Source: Oscillospiraceae bacterium (lineage in GTDB: Bacteria; Bacillota; Clostridia; Oscillospirales; Oscillospiraceae). From it: a stretch of 37,644 nt of DNA. The stretch's first letter is position 1. Each line of letters opens with the position of its first letter. The stretch lies in the NCBI GenBank assembly GCA_024697625.1, contig JAILFJ010000142.1:1-37644 (forward strand), given 5' to 3'. The notes under the pieces were generated by a model that saw only the letters and a list, made by a program, of their open reading frames with translations, did no database searches and had not been told where the DNA came from. This document shows positions 26,431 to 35,156 of the stretch, in pieces. The translations under genes were made by a program, and so were the position numbers.

Positions 26431-27864
26431 ATGGAAAACAAACTGGAGCGAAAATACGGTCTCTTTACGGCAATCTGCATGGTTGTCGGGATTGTCATCG
26501 GCTCGGGCGTCTTCTTCAAGGCACAGACCATCCTTCAGAAGACGGAAGGAAACATGCCGCTCGGCATCCTTGCATGGATCATCGGCGGCCTGATCATGAT
26601 TTTCTGCATCCTGGCATTTGCGTCCATGGCCCAGAAGTATGAGAAGGTCAACGGCGTCGTCGACTATGCCGAGGCGACGGTAGGGCCGCGCTACGGCTAC
26701 TATATGGGCTGGTTCATGACCATCATCTACTATCCCACGCTCACCGTGATTCTGGCCTGGCTTACCGCGCGCTACTCCCTGGTCTTCATCACCTCCTGCT
26801 GGCCGGACTTTCCGCTGGTCATTCCCGCCGCACAGGGCGGCTGCGTCATCGGACCGGAGTGCATGGTCCTGATGATGGTGTATCTGGTCTGCGCGTACGT
26901 CGTGAACGCGCTCTCGCCGAAGCTGGCGGGCAAGTTCCAGACCACCACCACCGTCATCAAGCTGATTCCCCTGGGCCTCATGGCCGTGGTCGGCATCCTG
27001 GTGGGGCTCCTCGGCGAGAACCACATGCTGGTGTCGAACTTTGCCACCGCCTCCGCCGGACAGGGCGGAACCGCGGCGCCGCTGCTGGCCTCGGTCTGCG
27101 CGACCTCCTTTGCCTATGAGGGCTGGATCATCGCGACCACCATCAACGCCGAGCTCAAGGATGCCAAGCGGAATCTTCCGAAGGCGCTGATCCTGGGCGG
27201 AATCATCATCATCGCAACCTATATCTGCTATTACATCGGCGTGGCCGGCGGCGCCTCCGTGGACGTACTGATGGCCGAGGGCGCCACGAGCGCATTCGTC
27301 AACATCTTCGGCGGGCTGCTCGGCAATATTCTGAACCTCTTTGTCGCCATCTCCTGCGCCGGCACCATGAACGGCCTGATGCTGGGCTGCTGCCGCGGCG
27401 CCTACTCTCTGGCCGCCCGCGGCGAGGGACCGAATCCGGAGCTCTTCGTCCAGGTGGACCGGAAGTCCAACATGCCGTCCAACTCGGCCATCCTCGGCCT
27501 GCTGCTCTGCGCCTTCTGGGGTGCCTACTTCATCTTCGCCAGCGTCATCGAGCTCTGGGGCGGCGCAAAGGTCTTTACGGGTACGGCCTTCGAGAGCGTG
27601 GTGTTCAGCTTCGATGCCTCGGAGCTGCCCATCGTCACGATCTACGCCATGTATATCCCCATCTTCATCTGCTGGATGCGCAAGGCGACCGATGAGAGCG
27701 CCATGCGCCGCTACGTGATCCCGGTTCTGGCGATCCTGGGCTCGCTGTTCATGGTCTATGCCTGCCTGGTGGGCCACAGGATGGAGAACTTCTGGTATCT
27801 GATCGTCTTCGCCGTCGTCATGCTGATCGGCAAGGCGGTCGGACGTAAAAACAGCAAAGCCTGA
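26431..27864 (+). CDS. APC-family amino acid permease
   Basis: A 477-residue integral membrane protein of the amino acid-polyamine-organocation superfamily, with about 12 hydrophobic helices. The first helix has the family signature GIVIGSGVFF at about residues 20-29, and helix 6 carries the SFAYEGWIIATTINAELKD segment expected of the substrate pathway. Import of an amino acid, possibly by exchange, is likely; the substrate cannot be read from the sequence. AGGA at 26421-26424 precedes the ATG by 6 nt. It seems to be a single transcription unit with its own promoter, and the following transporter gene starts 89 nt after its stop. Confidence 0.9.
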   Translation: MENKLERKYGLFTAICMVVGIVIGSGVFFKAQTILQKTEGNMPLGILAWIIGGLIMIFCILAFASMAQKYEKVNGVVDYAEATVGPRYGYYMGWFMTIIYYPTLTVILAWLTARYSLVFITSCWPDFPLVIPAAQGGCVIGPECMVLMMVYLVCAYVVNALSPKLAGKFQTTTTVIKLIPLGLMAVVGILVGLLGENHMLVSNFATASAGQGGTAAPLLASVCATSFAYEGWIIATTINAELKDAKRNLPKALILGGIIIIATYICYYIGVAGGASVDVLMAEGATSAFVNIFGGLLGNILNLFVAISCAGTMNGLMLGCCRGAYSLAARGEGPNPELFVQVDRKSNMPSNSAILGLLLCAFWGAYFIFASVIELWGGAKVFTGTAFESVVFSFDASELPIVTIYAMYIPIFICWMRKATDESAMRRYVIPVLAILGSLFMVYACLVGHRMENFWYLIVFAVVMLIGKAVGRKNSKA

Positions 27865-27953
27865 GCAAAGCCCGGCCCAAAGCGCTTTCCCTGCCGTGCG
27901 GAAGCACAGAGAAGAAGAGCCTGCAGAGCTCAAGAGAAAGGAAAACTGTCTCT

Positions 27954-29321
27954 ATGAAAACGAAACAGCTCAGACCGATCACCAACAAGCTGCTCTGGAT
28001 CTTCGCGATCGGCCAGTTCGGATGGAGCCTGCTGTCCGGCATCGTCTCCAACTGGATGGTCTACTACTACACCGGCAGTCCGGACGCCCAGAACCCGAAT
28101 ACGGGGATCTTCGCCTCCGGCATCACCCAGAACCCGATCCTCTTCAAGCTCACTCTGTTCGGGCTTGTTCTGGCCGTGGGGCGTATCTTTGATGCGATCA
28201 CGGACCCGCTGATTGCAGGCTGGTCGGACCGAAGCAACTATAAGGGAGGCCGCCGCATCCCCTTCATGCGCACGGTGGCGATTCCCTTTGCCCTCGTCAC
28301 CATCGGCCTCTTTACCGTGCCGCAGACCGGCAACATCGCGGTCAACGACGTGCTGCTGTTTGCGATGCTGATGGCCTTCTATCTGGTCATGACGATCTTC
28401 TGCACGCCCTACAACGCGCTGATCGCGGAGCTCGGCGACACGCAGGAACACCGCATCAACGTCTCGACCTACATCTCCTTCACCTTTATCGCCGGCCAGA
28501 GCATCTCCTTCATGCTGCCGAACGTGGCGGGCATGCTGGAGGGTGCGGTCGGACAGGCGGGCTCGATCCGCCTCGCGGTGGCGATCATGAGCACGATCGC
28601 CTGCATCGCGATGCTGGTCCCGTCCTTCTACATCAAGGAGCGCGAGTACATCGACTCCAGGCCCAGCGAGACCCCGGCCTTCAGCTCCCTGCTCAAGACC
28701 TTCTCCAACGGGCAGTTCCGCCGCTTCGTGTACAGCGACGTGATCTACTTCTTCGCGCTGACCCTGTTCCAGACGGGCCTCGCCTTCTACGAGACCAAGC
28801 TCATGGAGATCGAGGATACCTGGACCTTTGTCCTGACGGCGACCATGACCTTCATCAGCGTCCTGCTGTACCCGCTGGTGAACAGGCTGGCGCCGAAGCT
28901 GGGCAAGAAGAGGCTGATCATCACGGGCTTCTTCGCCTATGCGCTGGTGTTCCTGATCACCTCGATCTGCGGCAAGGGCCTGTACTGGGGCTTCATCGTG
29001 GCGGTCTGCGCCTCCGTGCCCATGGCGATCCTCGGGATCCTGCCGCAGGCCTGTGTGGCCGACGTGGCGGAGCTCAGCCGCCTGGAGACCGGAGAGGACC
29101 GCAGCGGCATGTTCTTTGCGGCCCGCACCTTCGCCTTCAAGATGGGCCAGGCGCTCGCCATGGTGGTCTTCACCTCCATGACCGTGGCGAAGACCGCGGC
29201 CAGCTATCGCAGCACCGCGGTGGTGGCCACAGTCACCTGCCTGATCGGCGCATGCCTCTTCTTCCTGTATAACGAAAAAATGATCCTGTCCAGGATCGAA
29301 GAGCTGAAAAAGAAGGCCTGA
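27954..29321 (+). CDS. GPH-family (MelB-like) sugar:cation symporter
   Basis: A 455-residue transporter of the glycoside-pentoside-hexuronide:cation symporter group within the MFS. The diagnostic cytoplasmic loop is present: FDAITDPLIAGWSDRSNYKG at about 79-98, with D80, D84 and D92 at positions where MelB-type carriers place cation- and sugar-linked acidic residues. About 12 membrane helices are visible. It probably imports a glycoside or uronide with Na+ or H+. AAAGGA at 27937-27942 lies 11 nt before the ATG. The 89-nt gap to the APC gene has no clear terminator or promoter, so co-transcription is possible. A strong hairpin lies 26 nt after the stop. Confidence 0.88.
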   Translation: MKTKQLRPITNKLLWIFAIGQFGWSLLSGIVSNWMVYYYTGSPDAQNPNTGIFASGITQNPILFKLTLFGLVLAVGRIFDAITDPLIAGWSDRSNYKGGRRIPFMRTVAIPFALVTIGLFTVPQTGNIAVNDVLLFAMLMAFYLVMTIFCTPYNALIAELGDTQEHRINVSTYISFTFIAGQSISFMLPNVAGMLEGAVGQAGSIRLAVAIMSTIACIAMLVPSFYIKEREYIDSRPSETPAFSSLLKTFSNGQFRRFVYSDVIYFFALTLFQTGLAFYETKLMEIEDTWTFVLTATMTFISVLLYPLVNRLAPKLGKKRLIITGFFAYALVFLITSICGKGLYWGFIVAVCASVPMAILGILPQACVADVAELSRLETGEDRSGMFFAARTFAFKMGQALAMVVFTSMTVAKTAASYRSTAVVATVTCLIGACLFFLYNEKMILSRIEELKKKA

Positions 29322-29347
29322 ACGGCCTGAATCCATCCAGAAAACAG

Positions 29348-29379
29348 CGAACCCCGCTGCCGGGAGGCAGCGGGGTTCG
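29348..29379. terminator. Bidirectional intrinsic terminator
   Basis: A perfect 14-bp stem (29348-29361 with 29366-29379) around a GGGA loop, between the convergent transporter and MoaB/Mog-type genes. AAAA at 29341-29344 gives a U-tract on the minus-strand transcript; the plus side has only a weak one, so it works best for the minus-strand gene. Confidence 0.75.
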
Positions 29380-29406
29380 TCGGTCAGCGGGACGGATCCT
29401 GGAGCT

Positions 29407-29946
29407 TCAGTGTTCTCCGTGCCCGCCGTGTTCATGATGGCCGTGATGGTGGTGCCCGTCGTGGTCGGTGGAGCCGTCGGCGCACATCATGTCCATCCCG
29501 TGGCAGAGCGCGTCCATAACGGCAGCGAGGTTCTCCCTGGCTGCCTTCTCGCTCCCCGGGAGGTTGACGATCAGAGTTTTGCCCCGGATCCCGGCCGCAC
29601 TCCGGCTGAGACAGCCGCGGGGAGTGATCTGCAGGCTGGCCCATCGCATGGCTTCGGGAATGCCGCGGGTCTCGCGCTCGACCACCGAGAGGGTGGCCTC
29701 CGGCGTGATATCCCGCTGCGAGAAGCCTGTGCCGCCCGTCGTCATCACAAGATGGATCTTCTTCTCATCCGCACACGAGATGAGCTCAGCCCGGATCTGA
29801 TCCATCTCATCCGGGATGATCGAGGTATACACGACCTCGAAGCCCGCCTCCTCCAGCATCGCCCGCACAGCCGGGCCGCTGGTATCCATGCGCTCGCCCC
29901 GGGAGCCTTTGTCGCTGACGGTGATGACCGCTGCAGTATATTTCAT
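29407..29946 (-). CDS. mogA: MoaB/Mog-family molybdenum cofactor protein with His-rich tail
   Basis: A 179-residue protein of the MoaB/MogA family, which adenylylates molybdopterin before molybdate insertion. Seen: AAVITVSDKGSRGERMDTSG at the N-terminus, TTGGTGFSQRDITPEAT at 69-85 (the pterin/nucleotide loop) and GKTLIVNLPGSEKAARENL at 122-140. The last 19 residues contain ten histidines, an unusual extension that may bind or store a metal ion. The start is set at 29946, where MKYTAAVITV matches the family and AGAGG lies upstream; a longer in-frame extension to 30147 would run through the promoter. No other molybdenum cofactor gene is in the window. Confidence 0.88.
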   Translation of the reverse strand: MKYTAAVITVSDKGSRGERMDTSGPAVRAMLEEAGFEVVYTSIIPDEMDQIRAELISCADEKKIHLVMTTGGTGFSQRDITPEATLSVVERETRGIPEAMRWASLQITPRGCLSRSAAGIRGKTLIVNLPGSEKAARENLAAVMDALCHGMDMMCADGSTDHDGHHHHGHHEHGGHGEH

Positions 29947-29997
29947 GATGTTGCCGCCTCTCTGTTCAGAATTGCATCTGTGAACTGCTGTGGATGC

Positions 29998-30026
29998 ATC
30001 ATAGCACAGAAAGCCCCCCGGGTCAA
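29998..30026 (-). promoter_or_regulatory. Promoter for the MoaB/Mog-type gene
   Basis: On the minus strand TTGACC (30026-30021) and TATGAT (30003-29998) are spaced by 17 nt. The leader to the start codon at 29946 would be about 45 nt. It is divergent from the promoter at 30148-30176. Confidence 0.65.
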
Positions 30027-30147
30027 TGCCACGGACGGGGTTGTGCCGCAGACGGCCCGAAAAGAGAGATTCCGGGAGAAAGCAGGGGAGGGGAAGAGGC
30101 AGCCTGCGGGAAACTGAAAACTTTTTCTTAAATTTCGGCAGCCGCAC

Positions 30148-30176
30148 TTGAAGAGCCCTGCAGCCCGTTGTATACT
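30148..30176 (+). promoter_or_regulatory. Promoter for the permease-HlyD-MacB operon
   Basis: TTGAAG at 30148-30153 and TATACT at 30171-30176, spacer 17 nt. The first ATG (30210) is preceded by AAGGAA at 30197-30202. The 263-nt divergent region otherwise shows no extra conserved structure. Confidence 0.65.
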
Positions 30177-30209
30177 CATATGAATTAATCTGCGAAAAGG
30201 AAGCGGAAA

Positions 30210-31112
30210 ATGAGGAAGACGCGTCAAAAGCGCACAGCGGAAGGACGGGCGGAGCGCAGGCAGGATTTTATCCGGAGTCTCTGCTTTCTGTTCCCGAGCC
30301 TGGCGGGTGTGGCCGTGTTCTTCATTGTCCCCTTCGGCGTGGTGGTGTACTATTCGCTGATTGACGGCGTGGGTTCGCGGAACTTTGTGTTCCTGGACAA
30401 TTTTACGAGGCTTCTGCACAACTCCGCATTCCTCACCGCGTCGAAGAACACCCTGCGGTTTTCGGCAGTGGCGGTGCCGCTGGCCGTGATCCTGGCGATT
30501 GTTCTGGCCCTCATGCTGGAGGCGCGCATCCCGCTGAAGAGCCAGTTCCGCACCTTCTTCCTGAGCCCGATGATGGTGCCGGTGGCCTCGGTCGTGCTGA
30601 TCTGGCAGGTGCTCTTCAACTACAACGGTACGATCAATGAGTTCCTGATGCTCTTCGGCGCGGAGCGGATCGACTGGCTGCAGAGCGACCACTGTCAGTG
30701 GGTGGTGCTGATTCTCTTCCTGTGGAAGAATCTGGGCTACAACATGATTCTCTTCATGGCGGGGCTGTCCAATATCCCGAAGGACCTGCTGGAGGTCGCA
30801 GACGTGGAGGGCGCCTCCGAGGCATACAAGTTCTTTGCCATCAAGCTGCGCTACCTGTCCCCGACGGTCCTTTTTGTGACGATTCTCTCTCTCATCAACT
30901 CCTTCAAGGTCTTCCGCGAGGTCTATCTGCTGACGGGGGACTACCCCTATGAGGAGCTCTATATGCTCCAGCACTTCATGAACAACACCTTCCGTTCACT
31001 GGACTACCAGAAGCTGTCTGCGGCGGCGGTGATCATGGCCGTCGTGATGGTGGTGCTGATCGCCCTGCTCTTCAAGATCGAGGACTGGTTCGGAAAGGAC
31101 GTGGAGGGATGA
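30210..31112 (+). CDS. MalF-type ABC transporter permease
   Basis: A 300-residue integral membrane protein with six predicted helices, of the carbohydrate-type binding-protein-dependent permease family (MalF/UgpA-like). The cytoplasmic EAA loop is recognisable as EVADVEGASEAYKFFAIKL at about residues 197-215, though it departs from the usual EAA...DGA...LP consensus. It would pair with the following MalG-type protein. Neither a solute-binding protein nor an ATPase is encoded next to it; a shared MsmX-type ATPase elsewhere would be normal in Firmicutes. Its stop overlaps the next start (ATGA). Confidence 0.85.
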   Translation: MRKTRQKRTAEGRAERRQDFIRSLCFLFPSLAGVAVFFIVPFGVVVYYSLIDGVGSRNFVFLDNFTRLLHNSAFLTASKNTLRFSAVAVPLAVILAIVLALMLEARIPLKSQFRTFFLSPMMVPVASVVLIWQVLFNYNGTINEFLMLFGAERIDWLQSDHCQWVVLILFLWKNLGYNMILFMAGLSNIPKDLLEVADVEGASEAYKFFAIKLRYLSPTVLFVTILSLINSFKVFREVYLLTGDYPYEELYMLQHFMNNTFRSLDYQKLSAAAVIMAVVMVVLIALLFKIEDWFGKDVEG

Positions 31113-31984
31113 AGAAGAAACGCTACTTCTCCCGAGGCGTCATGTTCCTGCTCTGCCTGATCTTTGCGGTGGCCTTTCTGCTGCCGACGGTGCTGACGTT
31201 TACAAACTCGTTCATGTCCGAGGCGGAGATCAAGTCAAACTACGGCATGATCTTCTCAACGACCACCGGCGGATACGTTTCGAAGACCGTGAACCTGAAG
31301 TTCATCCCGGATCAGGTTACTCTGGAGCAGTACATCTCCGGCCTGATCAAATCACCGGACTACCTCCTCAAGTTCTGGAACAGCGTCATGCTGGTGATAC
31401 CGATTGTGATCCTGCAGGTATCGGTGGCGTCGGTGGCGGCCTACAGCTTCACCCGCTGGCGCGGAAAGATTCGGAGCGGCATCTTCTTTTTCTACGTGAT
31501 CCTGATGCTGATGCCCTACCAGGTGACTCTGGTGCCGAACTATCTGGTCAGCAGCTGGCTGGGGATCCTGAACACCCGCTGGAGCATCATTCTGCCGGGC
31601 ATGTTCGCCCCCTTCTCGGTGTTTCTGCTGACAAAGTTCATGCGCCGCATCCCGTATTCGCTGATCGAGGCGGCCAAGGTGGACGGCGCGAACGAGTGGG
31701 ACATCTTTACGAAAATCTGCCTGCCCCAGTGCCGCTCGGCGCTGTACTCGATCGCGATCCTGGTCTTCATCGACTACTGGAATATGGTGGAGCAGCCTCT
31801 CATCCTGCTGCAGGACGCGGATTCGCAGCCGCTGTCGGTCTTCCTGTCCTCGATCAATGCAGGAGAGATCGGCCTGGCCTTCGCAATGGCGACGGTCTAT
31901 ATGGTTCCGTCCCTGCTGCTCTTCCTGCACGGAGAGGAGTATCTGGTGGAAGGGATCGCAAATTCCGGAAGCGTAAAGGGCTGA
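31109..31984 (+). CDS. MalG-type ABC transporter permease
   Basis: A 291-residue partner permease with six helices. The EAA loop is well conserved (EAAKVDGANEWDIFTKICLP), where the ATPase docks. Start ATG 31109 overlaps the preceding gene, showing translational coupling. The protein is somewhat longer between helix 1 and helix 2 than typical MalG, with an external loop of about 60 residues. Substrate unknown; the linked HlyD- and MacB-like genes make simple sugar import less certain. Confidence 0.85.
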   Translation: MKKKRYFSRGVMFLLCLIFAVAFLLPTVLTFTNSFMSEAEIKSNYGMIFSTTTGGYVSKTVNLKFIPDQVTLEQYISGLIKSPDYLLKFWNSVMLVIPIVILQVSVASVAAYSFTRWRGKIRSGIFFFYVILMLMPYQVTLVPNYLVSSWLGILNTRWSIILPGMFAPFSVFLLTKFMRRIPYSLIEAAKVDGANEWDIFTKICLPQCRSALYSIAILVFIDYWNMVEQPLILLQDADSQPLSVFLSSINAGEIGLAFAMATVYMVPSLLLFLHGEEYLVEGIANSGSVKG

Positions 31985-31998
31985 AGTCTGATAGCATT

Positions 31999-32015
31999 GT
32001 CTCCCGCCGGGAGAC
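31999..32015 (+). other. Intercistronic hairpin
   Basis: Perfect 7-bp stem GTCTCCC / GGGAGAC with a GCC loop, starting 15 nt after the MalG-type stop and lying 10 nt before the AAAGGA site of the next gene. No T-run follows, so it may be an mRNA processing or stability element rather than a terminator. Confidence 0.4.
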
Positions 32016-32042
32016 AGAGAAGCGAAAGGATTTCTGGACGAT

Positions 32043-33980
32043 ATGGAGAAAACGAAAAACAGAGAATGGGTCAAGAACGCCGCGATCATCTTTCTTGCGG
32101 TGCTTCTTGTGCTGACCTTCTTTTCCAATACCATCATGAACCGGAGCCTCCCTGAGGTGGCGACGCAGTCCGTCACGGGCGGCAATATTGTCGCGCGCGT
32201 CCGGGGGACGGGAACCGTGACCGCAAACGGCGCACAGCAGGTGAAGGCCGAGGGTACGCGCCAGATCCAGAGCGTCCTGGTCAAGGTGGGCCAGAAGGTA
32301 GAGACGGGCGACGTGCTGTTCACCCTCGGCCAGGGAGCGAGCGAGGAGATCGAAGCAGCGGAAAAGAACCTGCGCACGCTTCAGGCCAGCTATGACCGCA
32401 CGGCCGCCAATGGGCCGATTGCAAACTATTCAGCAGATTATCTCCGTTGGCAGCAGGCAAAAACCAAGAGGGACGAGGCAAAAAGAGCACTGGATATCGC
32501 AAAACAGGCAGCAGAAGCAGTGTCTTCACTAAGTGAACAGATTAGTCTGGCAGAGGCTAAACGAGATGCGGCAAAGGAAGAATATGAGTATCGTAAAACA
32601 GAAGCAGCTGCCAGAAAAGCCGAACTCGATGCCTTGCTGAGCATCTATAATATTACAGAGGAAGAGCTGGAAGCTTTGGAAGCTAGACTTGCAGAGCTAT
32701 ATGCTCTGGCACCTTCTGCTCCTGACACTTCGGCGTTGTATGGAGAGATTCTTCAATTAGAAACGGATATCAGTGTTCTGCAGTCTGTTGTGGATGAGTT
32801 ACCAACACTGCGGGAGGAAAGAGACAATTTAGCCAGAGATCTGGGCGAATCTCTCGATGAAGAGAACAAGAAGACCCTGAATGACAGGCTGAAAACTGTA
32901 TTGCAGGAGATCGAGGATGCGGAAGCTAAAGAGCTGGAACTGCTGGCTAAGAAAGAGCTCCTCCAACAGAAACGGGAAGAGTATGCTAGAATGAGCGAAA
33001 GCCCGGAAGATCCTAATGCTGCGGAAATTGCTGAGATTGAAGCAAGACTGGGGGGCGTACAATCTGCCGAAATTGAAGCTGCTATCAAAGCACTTGCAGA
33101 GGCAGAAATAGCACTGGATGATACACGTTGGGATTATGAACAGGCAGAGAATACTCTTTCATCGCTGATGAAGGCGCTTACAGAGGAAGGAAGAGTAGAA
33201 TCACAGATATACAAAGAGAAGAAAGAGGCTTATGATCAGGCTGAACTGGAGTTGGCGAACGCTTATGAGAGCCTGTCTTACCAGATGGCTTCACTGGCAC
33301 AGCAGCAGACTGTGCAGAACGTAGAGCTCAAGAACATCAGCGAAGACATCGAGGCGGCGAAGAAAAAGCTCGCCGATCTGATGGGCGGAGAGGACAGCCA
33401 GATCACGGCCAAGGTCGCCGGCACGATCCTCACCGTCGATGCCACCGCCGGCGACACCAAACAGAAGGGCGATATCCTCTGCTCCATCGAGGTCCCGGAT
33501 ATGGGCTACAGCCTGTCCTTCTCGGTGACAAACGACCAGGCAAACCGGCTCCGCATCGGGGACACCGCCACAGTCTCCAACTTCTACTGGGGCAGCGAGA
33601 TCACCGCTACGCTGAGCAGCATCAAGATCGACCAGAAGAACCCCCAGACCAACAAGCTGCTGACCTTTGACCTGACGGGGAATGTCACGGCGGGCTCCGA
33701 GCTCACCATCTCGGTCGGACAGAAGAGCGCAAACTATGACATCATCGTCCCCAGCAGCGCCATCCGCAGCGACTCGAACGGGAGCTTTGTGCTGAGAGTG
33801 GATGCCAAAAACTCTCCGCTGGGCAACCGCTATATAGCACGGCGCGTTCCGGTAGAGGTGCTCGCCAGCGACGACAACAATTCGGCCGTCTCGGCTGACC
33901 TCGGGAACGGGGATTACGTCATCACCACCAGCAGCGCCCCGGTCAAGAACGGGGAACAGGTCAGGCTTTCGACCTCATGA
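32043..33980 (+). CDS. HlyD/MacA-like membrane-fusion (adaptor) protein
   Basis: A 645-residue secreted-side adaptor with one N-terminal membrane helix at about 13-31. A lipoyl-like half (about 45-105: GTGTVTANGAQQVKAEG, VKVGQKVETGDVLF) is followed by a very long Ala/Glu-rich coiled-coil region (about 100-440), then the second lipoyl half (ITAKVAGTILTVDATAGDT) and beta-barrel domains to the end. Such adaptors work with MacB-type ABC exporters or act in envelope assembly. AAAGGA (32025-32030) sits 12 nt before the ATG. It overlaps the MacB-core gene by 4 nt (ATGA). The coiled-coil coding region is AT-richer (29 G/C in row 32701-32760) than the 3' part (37 in row 33421-33480), a sign of a mosaic gene. 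Confidence 0.85.
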   Translation: MEKTKNREWVKNAAIIFLAVLLVLTFFSNTIMNRSLPEVATQSVTGGNIVARVRGTGTVTANGAQQVKAEGTRQIQSVLVKVGQKVETGDVLFTLGQGASEEIEAAEKNLRTLQASYDRTAANGPIANYSADYLRWQQAKTKRDEAKRALDIAKQAAEAVSSLSEQISLAEAKRDAAKEEYEYRKTEAAARKAELDALLSIYNITEEELEALEARLAELYALAPSAPDTSALYGEILQLETDISVLQSVVDELPTLREERDNLARDLGESLDEENKKTLNDRLKTVLQEIEDAEAKELELLAKKELLQQKREEYARMSESPEDPNAAEIAEIEARLGGVQSAEIEAAIKALAEAEIALDDTRWDYEQAENTLSSLMKALTEEGRVESQIYKEKKEAYDQAELELANAYESLSYQMASLAQQQTVQNVELKNISEDIEAAKKKLADLMGGEDSQITAKVAGTILTVDATAGDTKQKGDILCSIEVPDMGYSLSFSVTNDQANRLRIGDTATVSNFYWGSEITATLSSIKIDQKNPQTNKLLTFDLTGNVTAGSELTISVGQKSANYDIIVPSSAIRSDSNGSFVLRVDAKNSPLGNRYIARRVPVEVLASDDNNSAVSADLGNGDYVITTSSAPVKNGEQVRLSTS

Positions 33981-35095
33981 GGAAGAAAAAGCATTTCGTA
34001 AAACAGTCTGTTCTTCTGAGCATCTGCGCCGCGTCGCTGGCGCTGGCAGCGGTCTGTGCCGGTATCTGCGCATGGCTCACGGGGCTCCTGAGCTCACAGA
34101 AGGAGGCGGAGCGCTGGCAGGGCGACGGTGAAACGGGATTCAGCCAGGTCTCCTGTTTTCTGCCGGTGGATGCAAAAATCACCCTGAACCAGATCGGCAG
34201 CTTCCGCACGGCCATGATGAAAAAGCTGCAGGATGCTTCGCTGGATGTCCGGGGTGAGGAACAGCTTATGTCAGACGCCTGGAGCACCTCGGCGGAGCTC
34301 AAGGCGGTCTCGGACCACGGGAACGGAACCGCCGCCTGCATCGCAGTGGGAGGGAGCTTCTTTGACTTTCATCCCCTGCGGCTGCTCAGCGGCGACTATA
34401 TCCGGCAGACGGACCTCATGCAGGACAGGGTGCTTCTGGACGAGAATCTGGCCTGGCTGCTCTTCGGCGGGACGGAGCTTCAGGGAATGTCGATTAAGCT
34501 GAACGGCGTTCCGTTTGCAGTGGCCGGAGTGGTCGAGCGTGAACAGGACTTCGCCAGCAGGAAAGCCGACGAGACGGAGCTGAGACTGTTCATGCGCTAT
34601 GACGCGCTGCTGCAGATCGACGACAGCGCGAAGATCGACTGTTATGAATGCGTCGTGGCAGAACCGGTCAGAGGCTTCGCTGTGAACGCGGTCCGGGAGA
34701 AGTTCCCCATCGGGCGGGGTGTCATCCTGTGCAATACGACACGGTATGAATACCAGAAGCTGATGAATCTTGTGCGCGACTTCGGCACCCGCAGCACGCA
34801 GGCAACAGGGGTGGCCTACCCGTACTGGGAGAATGCGGCCCGGATCATTGAGGACTGGGCAGGGCTTTGCTGCGTGCTGGGCACCGCGCTGGCGGGGCTG
34901 GCGGCGGCCACGGGGCTCGCGGTGCTGATTCCGATCCTGCAGAAGGGCAGAACCCGGCTGGAGGAGGATATTCTTCCGGATGCCGTGGAGAGGGCGGAGG
35001 AAGCCGTCCGCGTGCGCCAGCGGAAGCGTTGGGAGCGGCAGCACCCCGACAGCAGGGAAAAACCGCCATCGGACAACGAAAGAAAGCAGACCTGA
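33977..35095 (+). CDS. MacB-core (MacB_PCD-like) membrane protein lacking the FtsX core
   Basis: A 372-residue protein with an N-terminal membrane helix (about 11-36), a large extracytoplasmic domain resembling the MacB periplasmic core (GGSFFDFHPLRLLSGDYI, VLLDENLAWLLFGG, VPFAVAGVVERE) and one further helix at about 295-321, then a charged, basic cytoplasmic tail. True MacB/FtsX permeases have four helices; this one has only two, so it is unlikely to be a complete transporter subunit. It may associate with the co-encoded HlyD-like adaptor and permeases as an extracytoplasmic scaffold or sensor. Translation is coupled to the adaptor gene by the ATGA overlap. A strong hairpin follows 12 nt after the stop. 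Confidence 0.75.
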   Translation: MRKKKHFVKQSVLLSICAASLALAAVCAGICAWLTGLLSSQKEAERWQGDGETGFSQVSCFLPVDAKITLNQIGSFRTAMMKKLQDASLDVRGEEQLMSDAWSTSAELKAVSDHGNGTAACIAVGGSFFDFHPLRLLSGDYIRQTDLMQDRVLLDENLAWLLFGGTELQGMSIKLNGVPFAVAGVVEREQDFASRKADETELRLFMRYDALLQIDDSAKIDCYECVVAEPVRGFAVNAVREKFPIGRGVILCNTTRYEYQKLMNLVRDFGTRSTQATGVAYPYWENAARIIEDWAGLCCVLGTALAGLAAATGLAVLIPILQKGRTRLEEDILPDAVERAEEAVRVRQRKRWERQHPDSREKPPSDNERKQT

Positions 35096-35107
35096 AGAGA
35101 ACAGAAA

Positions 35108-35141
35108 GCGGGGGAGAGACCGGATCCGGTCCCTCCCCCGC
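35108..35141. terminator. Bidirectional terminator hairpin
   Basis: GCGGGGGAGAGACC and GGTCCCTCCCCCGC form a 14-bp stem with one mismatch around GGATCC. It lies between two convergent genes (MacB-core on plus, clpB on minus). No long T-run is present, but stem strength and position support the call. Confidence 0.7.
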
Positions 35142-35156
35142 AAAGCGTTGTGTGGG

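Noticed and set aside
29947-30147. N-terminal extension of the MoaB/Mog-type gene
   Set aside because: It would run through a well-formed promoter, has no family similarity, and MKYTAAVITV at 29946 is the normal N-terminus.
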